Positions 42,198-50,578 of a stretch of DNA of 64,000 nucleotides are shown here, one piece after another. Source of the DNA: Pararhodobacter sp. CCB-MM2 (lineage in GTDB: Bacteria > Pseudomonadota > Alphaproteobacteria > Rhodobacterales > Rhodobacteraceae). The notes beneath the pieces are model-generated. The model did no database searches, had not been told where the DNA came from, and was given only the letters and a program-made list of their open reading frames with translations. Position 1 is the first letter of the stretch. Each line of letters starts with the position of its first letter. The stretch covers positions 1 through 64,000 of the forward strand of contig NZ_LRRR01000026.1 in NCBI RefSeq assembly GCF_001691415.1, given 5' to 3'. Position numbers and translations under genes: made by a program.

Positions 42198-42988
42198 GCG
42201 GCCTGCTGCAGCGCGCTCGGGGCGAAGGGGCGGATTTCGACGGACTGACCGCGGAACAGGCAGAACGAGCCCTGCGGGATCTGCTCCCAATCGGCCTCGT
42301 CCGCTTCCAGGGGCTCGGAGACCACGGCCCGCCCGCCGCGCGTGTCGGACCAGCGGTGCCAGAGGCTCGGCGCCATGTCGTCCGAGGCATAGCGCACGGC
42401 ATAAAGCGTCTCGCCATCGCTGAAACAGCAGGTGAGGCGCAGATGCGGCCCCTGCCCTTTCGCCTTACTCAGCGCGATGAGTCGCGCGGCGGCCCGTTCC
42501 CGCGCGCCCTGCGGATCGGCATCGAGCCCCTCGGCCAAAGCGATGAGGAACAGCGCCTCGCTGTCGGTTGCGCCCTTGCGATACGGGTACAGATCCTCGG
42601 GGATCATCATGTCGGCGTCGCGGCGGAAGCTGTCATAGCCGCCGATCTGGCCGTTATGCATGAAGCTCCAGCGACCGACCGCGAAAGGGTGGCAATTGTT
42701 GCGGCTGGTCGCGGTGCCGGTCGAGGCGCGGACATGCGCGAGGAACAGGCTTGATCGCACCTGCGCGGTGATCGAGCGCAGGTTGGGGTCCGACCAGGCC
42801 GGGTAGATGTCGCGGTAGAGGCCGGGCTCCGGACGCTCGCCATACCAGGCGATGCCGAAGCCGTCGGCATTGATCGCCGTCTTGCACTGGGTCGCGCAAT
42901 GGCTCTGGTGGATCAGCGAATGGCCGGGCCGGCTGACGACATCCTCAAGGAAGATCGGCGTTCCGATATAGGCGGCCCAGCGGCACAT
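42194..42988 (-). CDS. Class II glutamine amidotransferase (YafJ/EgtC-like)
   Basis: A 264-residue stand-alone Ntn-type glutaminase. After removal of Met, Cys2 (MCRWAAYIG) would be the N-terminal nucleophile. Other family motifs are HVRASTGT, NCHPF and FMHNGQIGGY. The acceptor substrate of the released ammonia is unknown. Its last codons overlap the -35 region of the desaturase promoter. The DUF6356 gene ends directly before its start codon (zero-base gap), so both are cotranscribed. Confidence 0.88.
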   Translation of the reverse strand: MCRWAAYIGTPIFLEDVVSRPGHSLIHQSHCATQCKTAINADGFGIAWYGERPEPGLYRDIYPAWSDPNLRSITAQVRSSLFLAHVRASTGTATSRNNCHPFAVGRWSFMHNGQIGGYDSFRRDADMMIPEDLYPYRKGATDSEALFLIALAEGLDADPQGARERAAARLIALSKAKGQGPHLRLTCCFSDGETLYAVRYASDDMAPSLWHRWSDTRGGRAVVSEPLEADEADWEQIPQGSFCLFRGQSVEIRPFAPSALQQAA

Positions 42989-43195
42989 TCAGCGGCTCCG
43001 GTTCTCGATGCGCGTATGCAGGCGACGGACGATCCTGCTCGCGGTAGTTTCGCAGGCAAAGGGTAACACGGCGTGAACGGCGGCCGCCAGACCCGCCAGC
43101 AGCAGCCAGCCCGAGAAACCGGCGGCAAAGCGCGCATGCTCGAGATAGCTTTCGTCGACGGAGGAAGGATGTTCGAGGAACAGGCGCTGGATCAT
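42989..43195 (-). CDS. DUF6356 small membrane protein
   Basis: A 68-residue protein of the DUF6356 type: MIQRLFLEHPSSVDESYLEH at the N-terminus and one membrane helix at about 26-46. Function unknown. It is translationally coupled to the amidotransferase gene and divergent from the Lrp/AsnC regulator across 106 bases. Confidence 0.75.
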   Translation of the reverse strand: MIQRLFLEHPSSVDESYLEHARFAAGFSGWLLLAGLAAAVHAVLPFACETTASRIVRRLHTRIENRSR

Positions 43196-43281
43196 TGTCG
43201 TATCTCCCGGTTTGTTGCGAACATTCTACCCGCCGGGCGGCGGGAAGGGGTCGCAAAGATCCGGGGAATGCGGCAGAATGA

Positions 43282-43296
43282 CGGGATAATGTCCCG
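43282..43296 (+). promoter_or_regulatory. Palindrome upstream of the Lrp/AsnC gene
   Basis: CGGGA-TAATG-TCCCG ends 5 bases before the ATG. It may be an autoregulatory operator, or a hairpin limiting translation, as no Shine-Dalgarno is seen. Confidence 0.35.
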
Positions 43297-43301
43297 CGTT
43301 T

Positions 43302-43769
43302 ATGGCATATCGTATGACACTTGATGAGATGGATCGCCGCATCCTCGCCCTTCTGCAACAGGATGCCGCCCTGCCGTTGGAAGAGATCGGCACCCGCGTG
43401 CACCTGTCGCGCAACGCCGTCTGGCGGCGCATCAAGCTGATGGAGGAGGCCGGCATCATCCGCGCCCGCGTGGCCCTTCTGGACCCCGAGGCGCTGGGGC
43501 TGGGCCTGACCGTCTTCCTGATGGTGCGGACCTCGGACCACCGGCCGGGCTGGCTGGAGAGCTTCGCCAAGGCCACGCGAGACCTGCCCGAGATCCTCGG
43601 CGCCTACCGGATGACCGGCGATCTCGACTACCTGATCAAGGCGCGCGTCGCGGATGTGAAGGCGTACGATGCGCTCTACCAGCGGCTCATCCGGCGCGTA
43701 GATCTGGCGGATGTCTCGGCGAGCTTCGTGATGGAGGATCTGAAGGACACGACCGCCCTACCCCTCTAA
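43302..43769 (+). CDS. Lrp/AsnC family transcriptional regulator
   Basis: A 155-residue leucine-responsive-type regulator. The N-terminal winged helix-turn-helix (LDEMDRRILALLQQDAALPL, then VHLSRNAVWRRIKLMEEAGII) is followed by an RAM ligand-binding domain (GAYRMTGDLDYLIKARVADV). An internal ATG at 43314 is an alternative start. It is divergent from DUF6356 and the amidotransferase, a likely target. Its effector is unknown. Confidence 0.9.
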   Translation: MAYRMTLDEMDRRILALLQQDAALPLEEIGTRVHLSRNAVWRRIKLMEEAGIIRARVALLDPEALGLGLTVFLMVRTSDHRPGWLESFAKATRDLPEILGAYRMTGDLDYLIKARVADVKAYDALYQRLIRRVDLADVSASFVMEDLKDTTALPL

Positions 43770-43794
43770 GAAAGCAGACCTAGAGACGAAAAAA

Positions 43795-43856
43795 GGGGGG
43801 GGCCGCCCCCCTCGCCCTTCGGGCTCACCCCCCGGGATATTTAAAGAGTAAAGATG
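43795..43856 (+). repeat. Dispersed Rhodobacteraceae repeat, copy 1
   Basis: GGGGGGGCCGCCCCCC, then CTCGCCCTTCGGGCTCACC and CGGGATATTTAAAGAGTAAAGAT. Lies downstream of the Lrp gene and can act as a terminator. Copy 3 at 50410 is near-identical in the core. Confidence 0.8.
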
Positions 43857-43898
43857 GGCAATTTATATCAAGTTGCGCATATCCTCAGGCTAGGCCCG

Positions 43899-43960
43899 CA
43901 TCTTTACTCCCGAAATATCCTCGGGGGTGTCCAGAGGGGGCAGACAGCCCCCTTTGGGTC
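43899..43960 (-). repeat. Dispersed Rhodobacteraceae repeat, copy 2 (inverted)
   Basis: On the minus strand AGGGGGCTGTCTGCCCCCT, then ACACCCCCGAGGATATTTC and GGGAGTAAAGATG; the CTCGCCCTTCGGGCT middle is missing. It faces copy 1, giving arms GAGTAAAGAT and ATCTTTACTC between two convergent genes. Confidence 0.75.
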
Positions 43961-43984
43961 TTTCCACCCCGCGCGCGGCGTGGA

Positions 43985-44287
43985 TCAGAGTTCGGCGTCG
44001 TCCACCAGTTCCACGATCACCAGATCGCGGACCGAGGCCCCCCGGGCATGGTCCAACGCCGCCTGGTATTCCGGCGAATGGTAGCAGGCCTCGGCCTGTT
44101 CCAGCGACGGGAAGACCGAGACGACATGGCGCGCGCGGTCGGCGCCTTCGAGCGTCACATAGCGTGCCGCGCGGGCGATGAACTTGCCGCCGTGCTTGGC
44201 GATGGCCGGACCAGCGCCTTCGGCGTAGCGGCCATAAGCCTCGGCATCCGTCACTTCGACGTGGGCAATCCAGAGCGCTTTAGGCAT
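43985..44287 (-). CDS. DUF1330 family protein
   Basis: A 100-residue dimeric alpha/beta-barrel (ferredoxin-like) protein of the DUF1330 family, with KALWIAHVEVTDAEAYGRY at the start and the conserved FPSLEQAEACYHSPEYQ segment. The family has no agreed function. The ATG overlaps the alaS stop codon by one base (TGATG) after a GGAGGG box, so it is translated from the alaS transcript. Confidence 0.85.
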   Translation of the reverse strand: MPKALWIAHVEVTDAEAYGRYAEGAGPAIAKHGGKFIARAARYVTLEGADRARHVVSVFPSLEQAEACYHSPEYQAALDHARGASVRDLVIVELVDDAEL

Positions 44288-46938
44288 CACTTCCCTCCGA
44301 TCACGGCTTCGGCCGCGGCGATGGCTTTCTCGGCCCCGGCGATATCCGCGCCGCCGCCCTGCGCCATGGCCGGACGGCCACCGCCGCCCTTGCCGCCCAG
44401 CTCGACCACGGCCGCTTTCAGCAGGTCCACTGCCGACAGCGCGCCAGTCAGGTCGTCCGTCACGCCCGCCGCCACCGCCGGTTTCGCACCGGTGTCCGCG
44501 ATGAGCAGCACCGCGCCCGAGCCGAGCTTATCCTTCAGCGCGTCGATCATCGCCGGCAGGTCCTTGCCCGAGACGCCCGAGAGCACCTGCGCGATGAACT
44601 TCACGCCGTTGATCTCCTTGGTTTCCACGCCACCGCCCGAGCTGCCGCCCATGGCGAGGTCGCGCTTCAATTGCGCCACCTCGTTGGACAGCGCCCGGCG
44701 TTCGTCGGCCAGCGCCTTAACCCGCTCGACGACATCGGCCATCGGCGTTTTCAGCAGCGCCGCGACCTCGGCCAGACGGGCCTCCTGCGCGCGCAGATAG
44801 GCCAGAGCGGGCTCGCCGGTCAGCGCCTCGATCCGGCGGACGCCGGCCGAGGAGGCGGAATCGCCCAGCAGCACGAAGGCGCCGATATCGCCGGTGCGCT
44901 TCACATGCGTGCCGCCGCAGAGCTCCAGCGAATAGGTGTTGCCGTCCTGACCCTTGCCGGTATCCAGCAGCGAGCCCATCGAGACGACGCGAACCTCGTC
45001 GCCGTATTTCTCGCCGAAGAGCGCCTGAGCGCCCAGCGCGCGGGCGTCGTCGGGCGTCATGATCCGCGTGTCCACCGCGCCGTTCTGGCGGATGAATTCG
45101 TTGACCTCGGCCTCGACCGAGACCAGCTCCGCCGGCTCCAGCGCCTTGGTGTGGCTGAAGTCGAAGCGCAGGCGATCCGGCGCGTTGAGCGAGCCACGCT
45201 GCGCGACATGATCCCCCAGCGCGCGGCGCAGGGCTTCGTGCAGCAGGTGGGTGGCGGAGTGGTTGGCGCGGATGGCCGAGCGGCGGGAATGCTCCACCTC
45301 CAGCTTGACCGCCGCGCCTTTGCGCAGGGCGCCTTCCTCGACCACGGCTTGATGCACGAAGACGCCATTGACCTTCTTCGTGTCCTTCACGCGGGCCGCG
45401 CCGCCATCCCAGCGGATAAAGCCGGTATCGCCGACCTGACCGCCGGATTCGCCGTAGAACGGGGTCTGGTTCACGACGACCGAGACCTCGCCCTTGGCTT
45501 CGTCGACCTGCGTGTCGCCCTCGACCAGCGCGAGAACCACGCCCTCGGCGGTTTCGGTGTCATAGCCGAGGAATTCAGTGCCACCGTGCTTCTCGGCCAC
45601 GTCGAACCAGACCGCCTGATTGGCGGTATCGCCCGAGCCCGACCAGGCCGCGCGGGCCTTGGCCTTCTGTTCCGCCATCGCCGCGTCGAAGCCGGCGGTG
45701 TCGACCGCGCGGCCCTTCTCACGCAGGGCGTCCTGCGTCAGGTCGAGCGGGAAGCCGTAGGTGTCGTACAGCTTGAACGCGGCCTCGCCCGGCAGATTGG
45801 CACCGTCGGCCAGCTTGTCGAGTTCGCCGTCGAGCAACTTCAGTCCCCGGTCCAGCGTGGTGCGGAAACGGGTTTCCTCCAGCTTCAGCGTCTCGGTGAT
45901 GAGCGCCTCGGCGGTCTTCAGCTCGGTGTAGTGGCCGCCCATGGCGCGCACGAGGGCCGGCACCAGCTTGTGCATCACCGGGTCCTGCGCGCCCAGCATA
46001 TGGGCGTGGCGCATAGCGCGGCGCATGATGCGGCGCAGCACATAGCCGCGACCCTCGTTCGAGGGCATGACGCCGTCGGCAATGAGAAACGCGGTCGAGC
46101 GCAGGTGGTCGGCGATCACGCGGTGATGGGTCTTGCCCGGACCGTCCGGCGCGCCGTCGGTGACATTAGCCGAGGCCTCGATCAAGCCGCGCATCAGGTC
46201 GGTGTCGTAATTGTCGTGCTTGCCTTGCAGCAGCGCGCCGATCCGCTCCAGCCCCATGCCGGTGTCGATCGACTGCATGTCGAGGGGGCGCATCGAGCCG
46301 TCCTCGAACTGCTCGTTTTGCATGAACACGACGTTCCAGATCTCGATGAACCGGTCGCCATCCTCGTCGGCCGAGCCCGGAGGGCCGCCCCAGATATGGT
46401 CGCCGTGGTCGTAGAAGATCTCGGTGCAGGGGCCGCAGGGACCGGTCGGGCCCATGCGCCAGAAATTGTCATCCGTGGCGATGCGGATGATCCGGTCCTC
46501 GGGCACGCCGACCTTTTTCCAGATCTCGAAGGCCTCGTCATCGGTGTGGTAGACCGTGGTCAGCAGGCGCGATTTGTCGATGCCGAAATCCTTGGTCAGC
46601 AGCTCCCATGCGAAGGGGATCGCTTCGGTCTTGAAGTAATCGCCGAACGAGAAGTTGCCGAGCATCTCGAAGAAGGTGTGGTGCCGCGCGGTGTAGCCGA
46701 CATTGTCCAGGTCGTTATGCTTGCCGCCGGCGCGGACGCATTTCTGCGAGGTGGTCGCGCGCTGGTAGGGGCGGTGTTCGAGGCCGGTGAACACGTTCTT
46801 GAACTGGACCATGCCCGAGTTCGTGAACATCAGCGTCGGGTCGTTGCGCGGGACCAGCGGCGAGCTGTCCACCACGGCGTGGCCCTGACGGCGGAAATAG
46901 TCGAGATAGGTCGAGCGGATGTCGTTGAGGCTTGCCAT
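44287..46938 (-). CDS. alaS: Alanyl-tRNA synthetase
   Basis: An 883-residue class II synthetase. The catalytic core shows FTNSGMVQFKNVFTG and the class II motifs; the editing domain has the zinc-binding pair HSATHLLHEAL and ELCGGTHVKRTGDIG; a C-terminal coiled coil and DHHA1-type domain (GGKGGGGRPAMAQGGG) follow. The start MASLNDIRSTY fits the family; 13 upstream in-frame residues are not needed. Confidence 0.97.
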   Translation of the reverse strand: MASLNDIRSTYLDYFRRQGHAVVDSSPLVPRNDPTLMFTNSGMVQFKNVFTGLEHRPYQRATTSQKCVRAGGKHNDLDNVGYTARHHTFFEMLGNFSFGDYFKTEAIPFAWELLTKDFGIDKSRLLTTVYHTDDEAFEIWKKVGVPEDRIIRIATDDNFWRMGPTGPCGPCTEIFYDHGDHIWGGPPGSADEDGDRFIEIWNVVFMQNEQFEDGSMRPLDMQSIDTGMGLERIGALLQGKHDNYDTDLMRGLIEASANVTDGAPDGPGKTHHRVIADHLRSTAFLIADGVMPSNEGRGYVLRRIMRRAMRHAHMLGAQDPVMHKLVPALVRAMGGHYTELKTAEALITETLKLEETRFRTTLDRGLKLLDGELDKLADGANLPGEAAFKLYDTYGFPLDLTQDALREKGRAVDTAGFDAAMAEQKAKARAAWSGSGDTANQAVWFDVAEKHGGTEFLGYDTETAEGVVLALVEGDTQVDEAKGEVSVVVNQTPFYGESGGQVGDTGFIRWDGGAARVKDTKKVNGVFVHQAVVEEGALRKGAAVKLEVEHSRRSAIRANHSATHLLHEALRRALGDHVAQRGSLNAPDRLRFDFSHTKALEPAELVSVEAEVNEFIRQNGAVDTRIMTPDDARALGAQALFGEKYGDEVRVVSMGSLLDTGKGQDGNTYSLELCGGTHVKRTGDIGAFVLLGDSASSAGVRRIEALTGEPALAYLRAQEARLAEVAALLKTPMADVVERVKALADERRALSNEVAQLKRDLAMGGSSGGGVETKEINGVKFIAQVLSGVSGKDLPAMIDALKDKLGSGAVLLIADTGAKPAVAAGVTDDLTGALSAVDLLKAAVVELGGKGGGGRPAMAQGGGADIAGAEKAIAAAEAVIGGK

Positions 46939-47143
46939 TGGCGAGGGGGCCCTTCGGTCTGCGGGTTTGGGGGCCATTTAGAGGAAATCCCGCCGGTGTT
47001 CCAAGGGGAATCGCATGGGACACACCCGTCACGGGGCACAAGCCGCGCGAGCGCCGGCCCGTGGGATGGCGCAGCACCGTTGGAGCGAAGCGCTTTATCG
47101 CGCCAAATCCGCGGAAGCGCTGATCGGCGCGGGTGGATGCCCA

Positions 47144-47175
47144 AAGCGCCAGCCCGTGGGGACGGGCCGGCGCTT
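47144..47175 (-). terminator. Candidate terminator of the terpene cyclase-like gene
   Basis: On the minus strand AAGCGCC-G-GCCCGT-CCCC-ACGGGC-T-GGCGCTTT forms a 13-bp stem with one mismatch. It lies 58 bases after the stop codon; the T-tract is short. The remaining sequence between it and alaS holds nothing I can identify. Confidence 0.55.
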
Positions 47176-47232
47176 GCGCTGCCACGGCTCAGGGTTGCGC
47201 CACCGGGTTGCGATGAAACGCCAGACGGTGGC

Positions 47233-47949
47233 TCAGAGCCGCGTCCAGGGGTTGATGCCCTGCTTCTTCAGCGCCCGGTACATCAGCCACATGTAATAGA
47301 CGTCGGCCACGAAGATCGCGACGATGAAGGTGATGACGAACTTCCCGTCCTCAGGGCGGGTGAGCATGTAGATGATGCCCCCGGTCATCGAGGTGCCGAT
47401 CCACTTCGCCCAGGCGATGGTGAAGCTTTGGCCATCGGTGTTGCCACGCATGTAATACATGGCGATGAACGAGATCGACATGATGGCGTTCTGGATGAAG
47501 GCAATCATCTTCGCGCCCTCGATCTGGTCGTTGTTGAAATAGACCTCGAACTGCCAGAAGAAGAGCCCGCCGTAATACATGATGAAGAACGAGAAGATCA
47601 TCATGAAGACGGTAAAGCCGATCCAGTGCCCCTTGCTAAGATTATAGGAACGCTGGAAATATTTGTGGCCGTATTTGAAGTACGTATACAGGATCACGAT
47701 ATCCAGCGTGGCCCAGATCAGGAAGATGACCTGCGCCTTCAGACCACCGTAGGGGATCAGCTCGCTGTCGGCGCTGCCATAGGGCGGGATGAACAGCGCA
47801 AAGACGATCTCCCAGGCCAGGTTCAGCGTCAGCGGCACGATCGGCATGCCGTAGGACTGGTCTTTGAAGCCCCGGTAGATGATGCCGATATAGGTCAGTG
47901 CCCAAGTGTAAGTACAAAGGTGGTAGGCGATAATCGTATGCGTTTCCAT
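47233..47949 (-). CDS. Transmembrane-type terpene cyclase (Pyr4/PaxB)-like membrane protein
   Basis: A 238-residue protein with about seven membrane helices and almost no soluble part. Its motif LNLAWEIVFALFIP resembles the conserved N-x-x-W-E of transmembrane terpene cyclases, and the last helix has FVADVYYMW. The acidic residues Glu47 and Asp216 correspond in spacing to the Glu63/Asp218 pair reported as catalytic in Pyr4. The ATG is chosen by the end of homology-like character; an upstream extension is low-complexity. No prenyltransferase or epoxidase gene is adjacent, so the substrate is unknown. It is divergent from ribB. Confidence 0.6.
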   Translation of the reverse strand: METHTIIAYHLCTYTWALTYIGIIYRGFKDQSYGMPIVPLTLNLAWEIVFALFIPPYGSADSELIPYGGLKAQVIFLIWATLDIVILYTYFKYGHKYFQRSYNLSKGHWIGFTVFMMIFSFFIMYYGGLFFWQFEVYFNNDQIEGAKMIAFIQNAIMSISFIAMYYMRGNTDGQSFTIAWAKWIGTSMTGGIIYMLTRPEDGKFVITFIVAIFVADVYYMWLMYRALKKQGINPWTRL

Positions 47950-48262
47950 CGGGACAAGGCTCGGCGCTGAAAGGGATCGGACAAGGGAATGGGAATACCC
48001 GCGATGCGGGAACGTCCTGAGTCGCACCATTTGACCGCCAAGTCCAGATTCCGCAGCCGCATCCTCGCATCCGCAGCATCTCTTCGCCGATCCGGCAACC
48101 CGACGGCCCGTCACAGACCGCCTCGGGCGCTCCTGCACGCCGGATGTGCAGCTTTGCAGGCTTTTGTCCCAGCGTCGCAGGCGCCCTCCCCCTTTCACAG
48201 ACACCGACCTTGCGTTATCTGCAGCCCACACACGCTCTCGCCCCTGACCCAAGGATTCCGCG
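47950..48262. other. 313-bp divergent region between the terpene cyclase-like gene and ribB
   Basis: Should hold both promoters. I looked for an FMN riboswitch before ribB and did not find its conserved elements. No other structure stands out. Confidence 0.5.
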
Positions 48263-49381
48263 ATGGACTACGAAAATCCCGGCCCCGTCGAGGAGAACTG
48301 GCGCGACGCGATCTCTTCGATCGAGGAGATCATCGACGAAGCGCGCAATGGTCGCATGTTCGTCCTCGTCGACCACGAGGACCGCGAGAACGAGGGTGAC
48401 CTCGTGATCCCGGCGCAGATGGCCACGCCCGAGGCGATCAACTTCATGGCCACCCATGGCCGCGGGCTGATCTGCCTGTCGATGCCCGGCGCCCGGATCG
48501 ACGCGCTCGGCCTGCCCTTGATGTCGACGAACAACGCCTCGCGCCACGAGACCGCCTTCACGGTGTCCATCGAGGCCCGCGAAGGCGTGACCACCGGCAT
48601 CTCGGCCTATGACCGCGCGCGCACCGTCGCCGTGGCGATCGACCCGTCGAAGACCGGCGCCGATATCGCCACGCCCGGCCATATCTTCCCGCTGCGCGCC
48701 CGTGAGGGCGGCGTCTTGGTCCGCGCGGGTCATACCGAAGCCGCCGTTGATATTTCGCGCCTTGCGGGCCTCAATGCCTCGGGCGTGATCTGCGAGATCA
48801 TGAAGGACGATGGCGAGATGGCCCGTCTGCCGGACCTCGTGGCCTTCGCGCAGAAGCACAATCTGAAGATCGGCACGATCTCGGACCTGATCGCCTACCG
48901 CCGTCGCCACGACAACCTCGTGCGCGAAACCGCGCAGCGCTCGGTCGCCTCGGTGCATGGCGGCGAGTGGATGATGCGCGTCTTTACCGACCAGACGCAG
49001 GGCAGCGAGCATGTCGTCCTGTCGATGGGCGACCTGACCGATCCGGCGCCGGTGCTGGTGCGGATGCACGCGCTGAACCCGTTGGAAGACGTGCTTGGCA
49101 TCGGCGCGGGCCATGCCGGCGACCTGCAGCGCGCGATGAAGCTGATCGCCGCCGAGGGCCGTGGCGTGGTCGTGCTGCTGCGTGACACCGACATGAAACT
49201 GGCGCTGGATGACGCTTCCTCGCCGCAAACGCTGCGCCAATACGGGCTCGGCGCGCAGATCCTCGCCGCGCTGGGGCTGCACAACCTGACGCTGGTCACC
49301 AATTCGCCCACCCCGCGTGTGGTGGGCCTCGATGCCTACGGGCTCAATATCGCGGGCACCCGCCCCATTCCCAAGGAGTGA
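48263..49381 (+). CDS. ribB: 3,4-dihydroxy-2-butanone 4-phosphate synthase with degenerate GTP cyclohydrolase II domain
   Basis: Makes the four-carbon riboflavin precursor from ribulose 5-phosphate. Residues 15-215 form the RibB domain, with VLVDHEDRENEGDLV, RHETAFTVSI and RAGHTEAAVD. Residues 215-372 resemble GTP cyclohydrolase II but contain no Cys at all, so the zinc site (normally three Cys) is absent and cyclohydrolase activity is not expected; a separate RibA must exist. It is followed by ribH after 3 bases and by nusB. Confidence 0.93.
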   Translation: MDYENPGPVEENWRDAISSIEEIIDEARNGRMFVLVDHEDRENEGDLVIPAQMATPEAINFMATHGRGLICLSMPGARIDALGLPLMSTNNASRHETAFTVSIEAREGVTTGISAYDRARTVAVAIDPSKTGADIATPGHIFPLRAREGGVLVRAGHTEAAVDISRLAGLNASGVICEIMKDDGEMARLPDLVAFAQKHNLKIGTISDLIAYRRRHDNLVRETAQRSVASVHGGEWMMRVFTDQTQGSEHVVLSMGDLTDPAPVLVRMHALNPLEDVLGIGAGHAGDLQRAMKLIAAEGRGVVVLLRDTDMKLALDDASSPQTLRQYGLGAQILAALGLHNLTLVTNSPTPRVVGLDAYGLNIAGTRPIPKE

Positions 49382-49384
49382 GCC

Positions 49385-49924
49385 ATGGCCGGAGCCAGCC
49401 ACTACACCCTGCCGCTGCCGAGCTTCGAGAAGCCGGTGAAGGCCCTGATCGTCGTCGCGCCCTATTACCGCGACATCGCCGATGACATGATCGCCGGCGC
49501 CAAGGCGACGCTGGAAGAAGCCGGCGCCAGCTGGGAGCTGATCGAGGTTCCCGGCGCGCTCGAGGTCCCGGCCGCCATCAGCCAAGCCTGGCGCATGACG
49601 AATTTCGACGCCTTTGTCGCGTTGGGCTGCGTCATCCGTGGCGAGACCACGCATTACGACACAGTCTGCAATGACAGCTCGCGCGGGCTGACGCTGCTGT
49701 CCCTGCAGGGCTGCTGCCTCGGCAACGGCATCCTGACCGTGGAGAACCACGAGCAGGCCGCCGTCCGGGCCAACCCGACCGATCAGAACAAGGGCGGCGG
49801 CGCGGCCGCGGCGGCCCTGCATCTGGTGGCGCTGCAACGCAAATGGGGTGGCTCGAAGGGCTCGATCGGTTTCCGGCCGTTGGGCGAGACGATCCAACTG
49901 GCCGAAGGGAGTGCCAAGGCATGA
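49385..49924 (+). CDS. ribH: 6,7-dimethyl-8-ribityllumazine synthase
   Basis: Joins the RibB product with the pyrimidine precursor to give lumazine. The 179-residue protein has the substrate-binding segment EVPGALEVP and the motif ALGCVIRGETTHYDTV with the catalytic His. The length is slightly above the usual 155 because of a longer insert and C-terminus. Second gene of ribB-ribH-nusB; it overlaps nusB by 4 bases (ATGA). Confidence 0.96.
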   Translation: MAGASHYTLPLPSFEKPVKALIVVAPYYRDIADDMIAGAKATLEEAGASWELIEVPGALEVPAAISQAWRMTNFDAFVALGCVIRGETTHYDTVCNDSSRGLTLLSLQGCCLGNGILTVENHEQAAVRANPTDQNKGGGAAAAALHLVALQRKWGGSKGSIGFRPLGETIQLAEGSAKA

Positions 49925-50388
49925 GCAAGGCTGACGAAAAACGCGCGCTGCGCTCGGCCGCCCGCTTTTACGCGGTTCAGGCCCTGTTCCAGATGGAGAC
50001 CTCGGGCCAGACCGTCGAGAAGGTCCGCGCCGAGTTCGAGAACTTCCGCATCGGCGCCGAGGGCGAGGATGAGACTTGGGTCGAGGCCGATATCACCCTG
50101 TTCCGGACGCTGCTGGAAATGGCCGTGGACCAACAGGCGAAGATCGACCAGATGACCGACCGCGCGCTGGTGGCGAAATGGCCGATCGCGCGCATCGACC
50201 CGACGCTGCGCGCTTTGTTCCGCGCGGCCGGGGCCGAGTTCGTGGAATGCGACACGCCCCCGCGCGTGGTGATCGTCGAATTCGTGCAGCTGGCGCAGGC
50301 CTTCTTCCCGGAAGGCAAGGAAAGCAAGTTCGTCAACGCGGTGCTGGATCACATGGCGCGCGAGGCGAAGCCCGAGGCGTTTGCGTAA
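49921..50388 (+). CDS. nusB: Transcription antitermination factor NusB
   Basis: A 155-residue all-helical NusB that binds boxA RNA with NusE (S10) in rRNA antitermination. Family features are RSAARFYAVQALFQMETSG near the N-terminus and VVIVEFVQLAQAFFPEGKESKFVNAVLD near the C-terminus. The start overlaps the ribH stop codon. Confidence 0.95.
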   Translation: MSKADEKRALRSAARFYAVQALFQMETSGQTVEKVRAEFENFRIGAEGEDETWVEADITLFRTLLEMAVDQQAKIDQMTDRALVAKWPIARIDPTLRALFRAAGAEFVECDTPPRVVIVEFVQLAQAFFPEGKESKFVNAVLDHMAREAKPEAFA

Positions 50389-50409
50389 AAGTCCGGGCTG
50401 AGAAGAAGA

Positions 50410-50472
50410 AGGGGGCTGTCTGCCCCCTCGCCCTTCGGGCTCACCCCCGAGGATATTTTCAGAACGAAGATA
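50410..50472 (+). repeat. Dispersed Rhodobacteraceae repeat, copy 3
   Basis: AGGGGGCTGTCTGCCCCCT, then CGCCCTTCGGGCTCACCC and CGAGGATATTTTCAGAACGAAGAT. Same family as the copies at 43795 and 43899. It lies just after nusB, again at a transcript end. Confidence 0.8.
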
Positions 50473-50538
50473 GGAAAAAGGGGCGGCGGGTCTTGGGGAC
50501 GCGTTGCGAGATTTCCCGTCCGGATGGGATCAAAGGGG

Positions 50539-50566
50539 CGGCGCCGGAGAAACGGCGCCGTCTTTT
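50539..50566 (+). terminator. Terminator downstream of ribB-ribH-nusB
   Basis: CGGCGCCG-GAGAAA-CGGCGCCG followed by TCTTTT, between the convergent nusB and TetR genes. Confidence 0.75.
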
Positions 50567-50578
50567 GCGTTTCGACCG

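Noticed and set aside
44671..47970. 1099-residue open frame opposite alaS and the terpene cyclase-like gene
   Set aside because: Antisense shadow; alaS on the other strand is certain.
48090..48262. FMN riboswitch before ribB
   Set aside because: None of the conserved RFN-element segments are visible.
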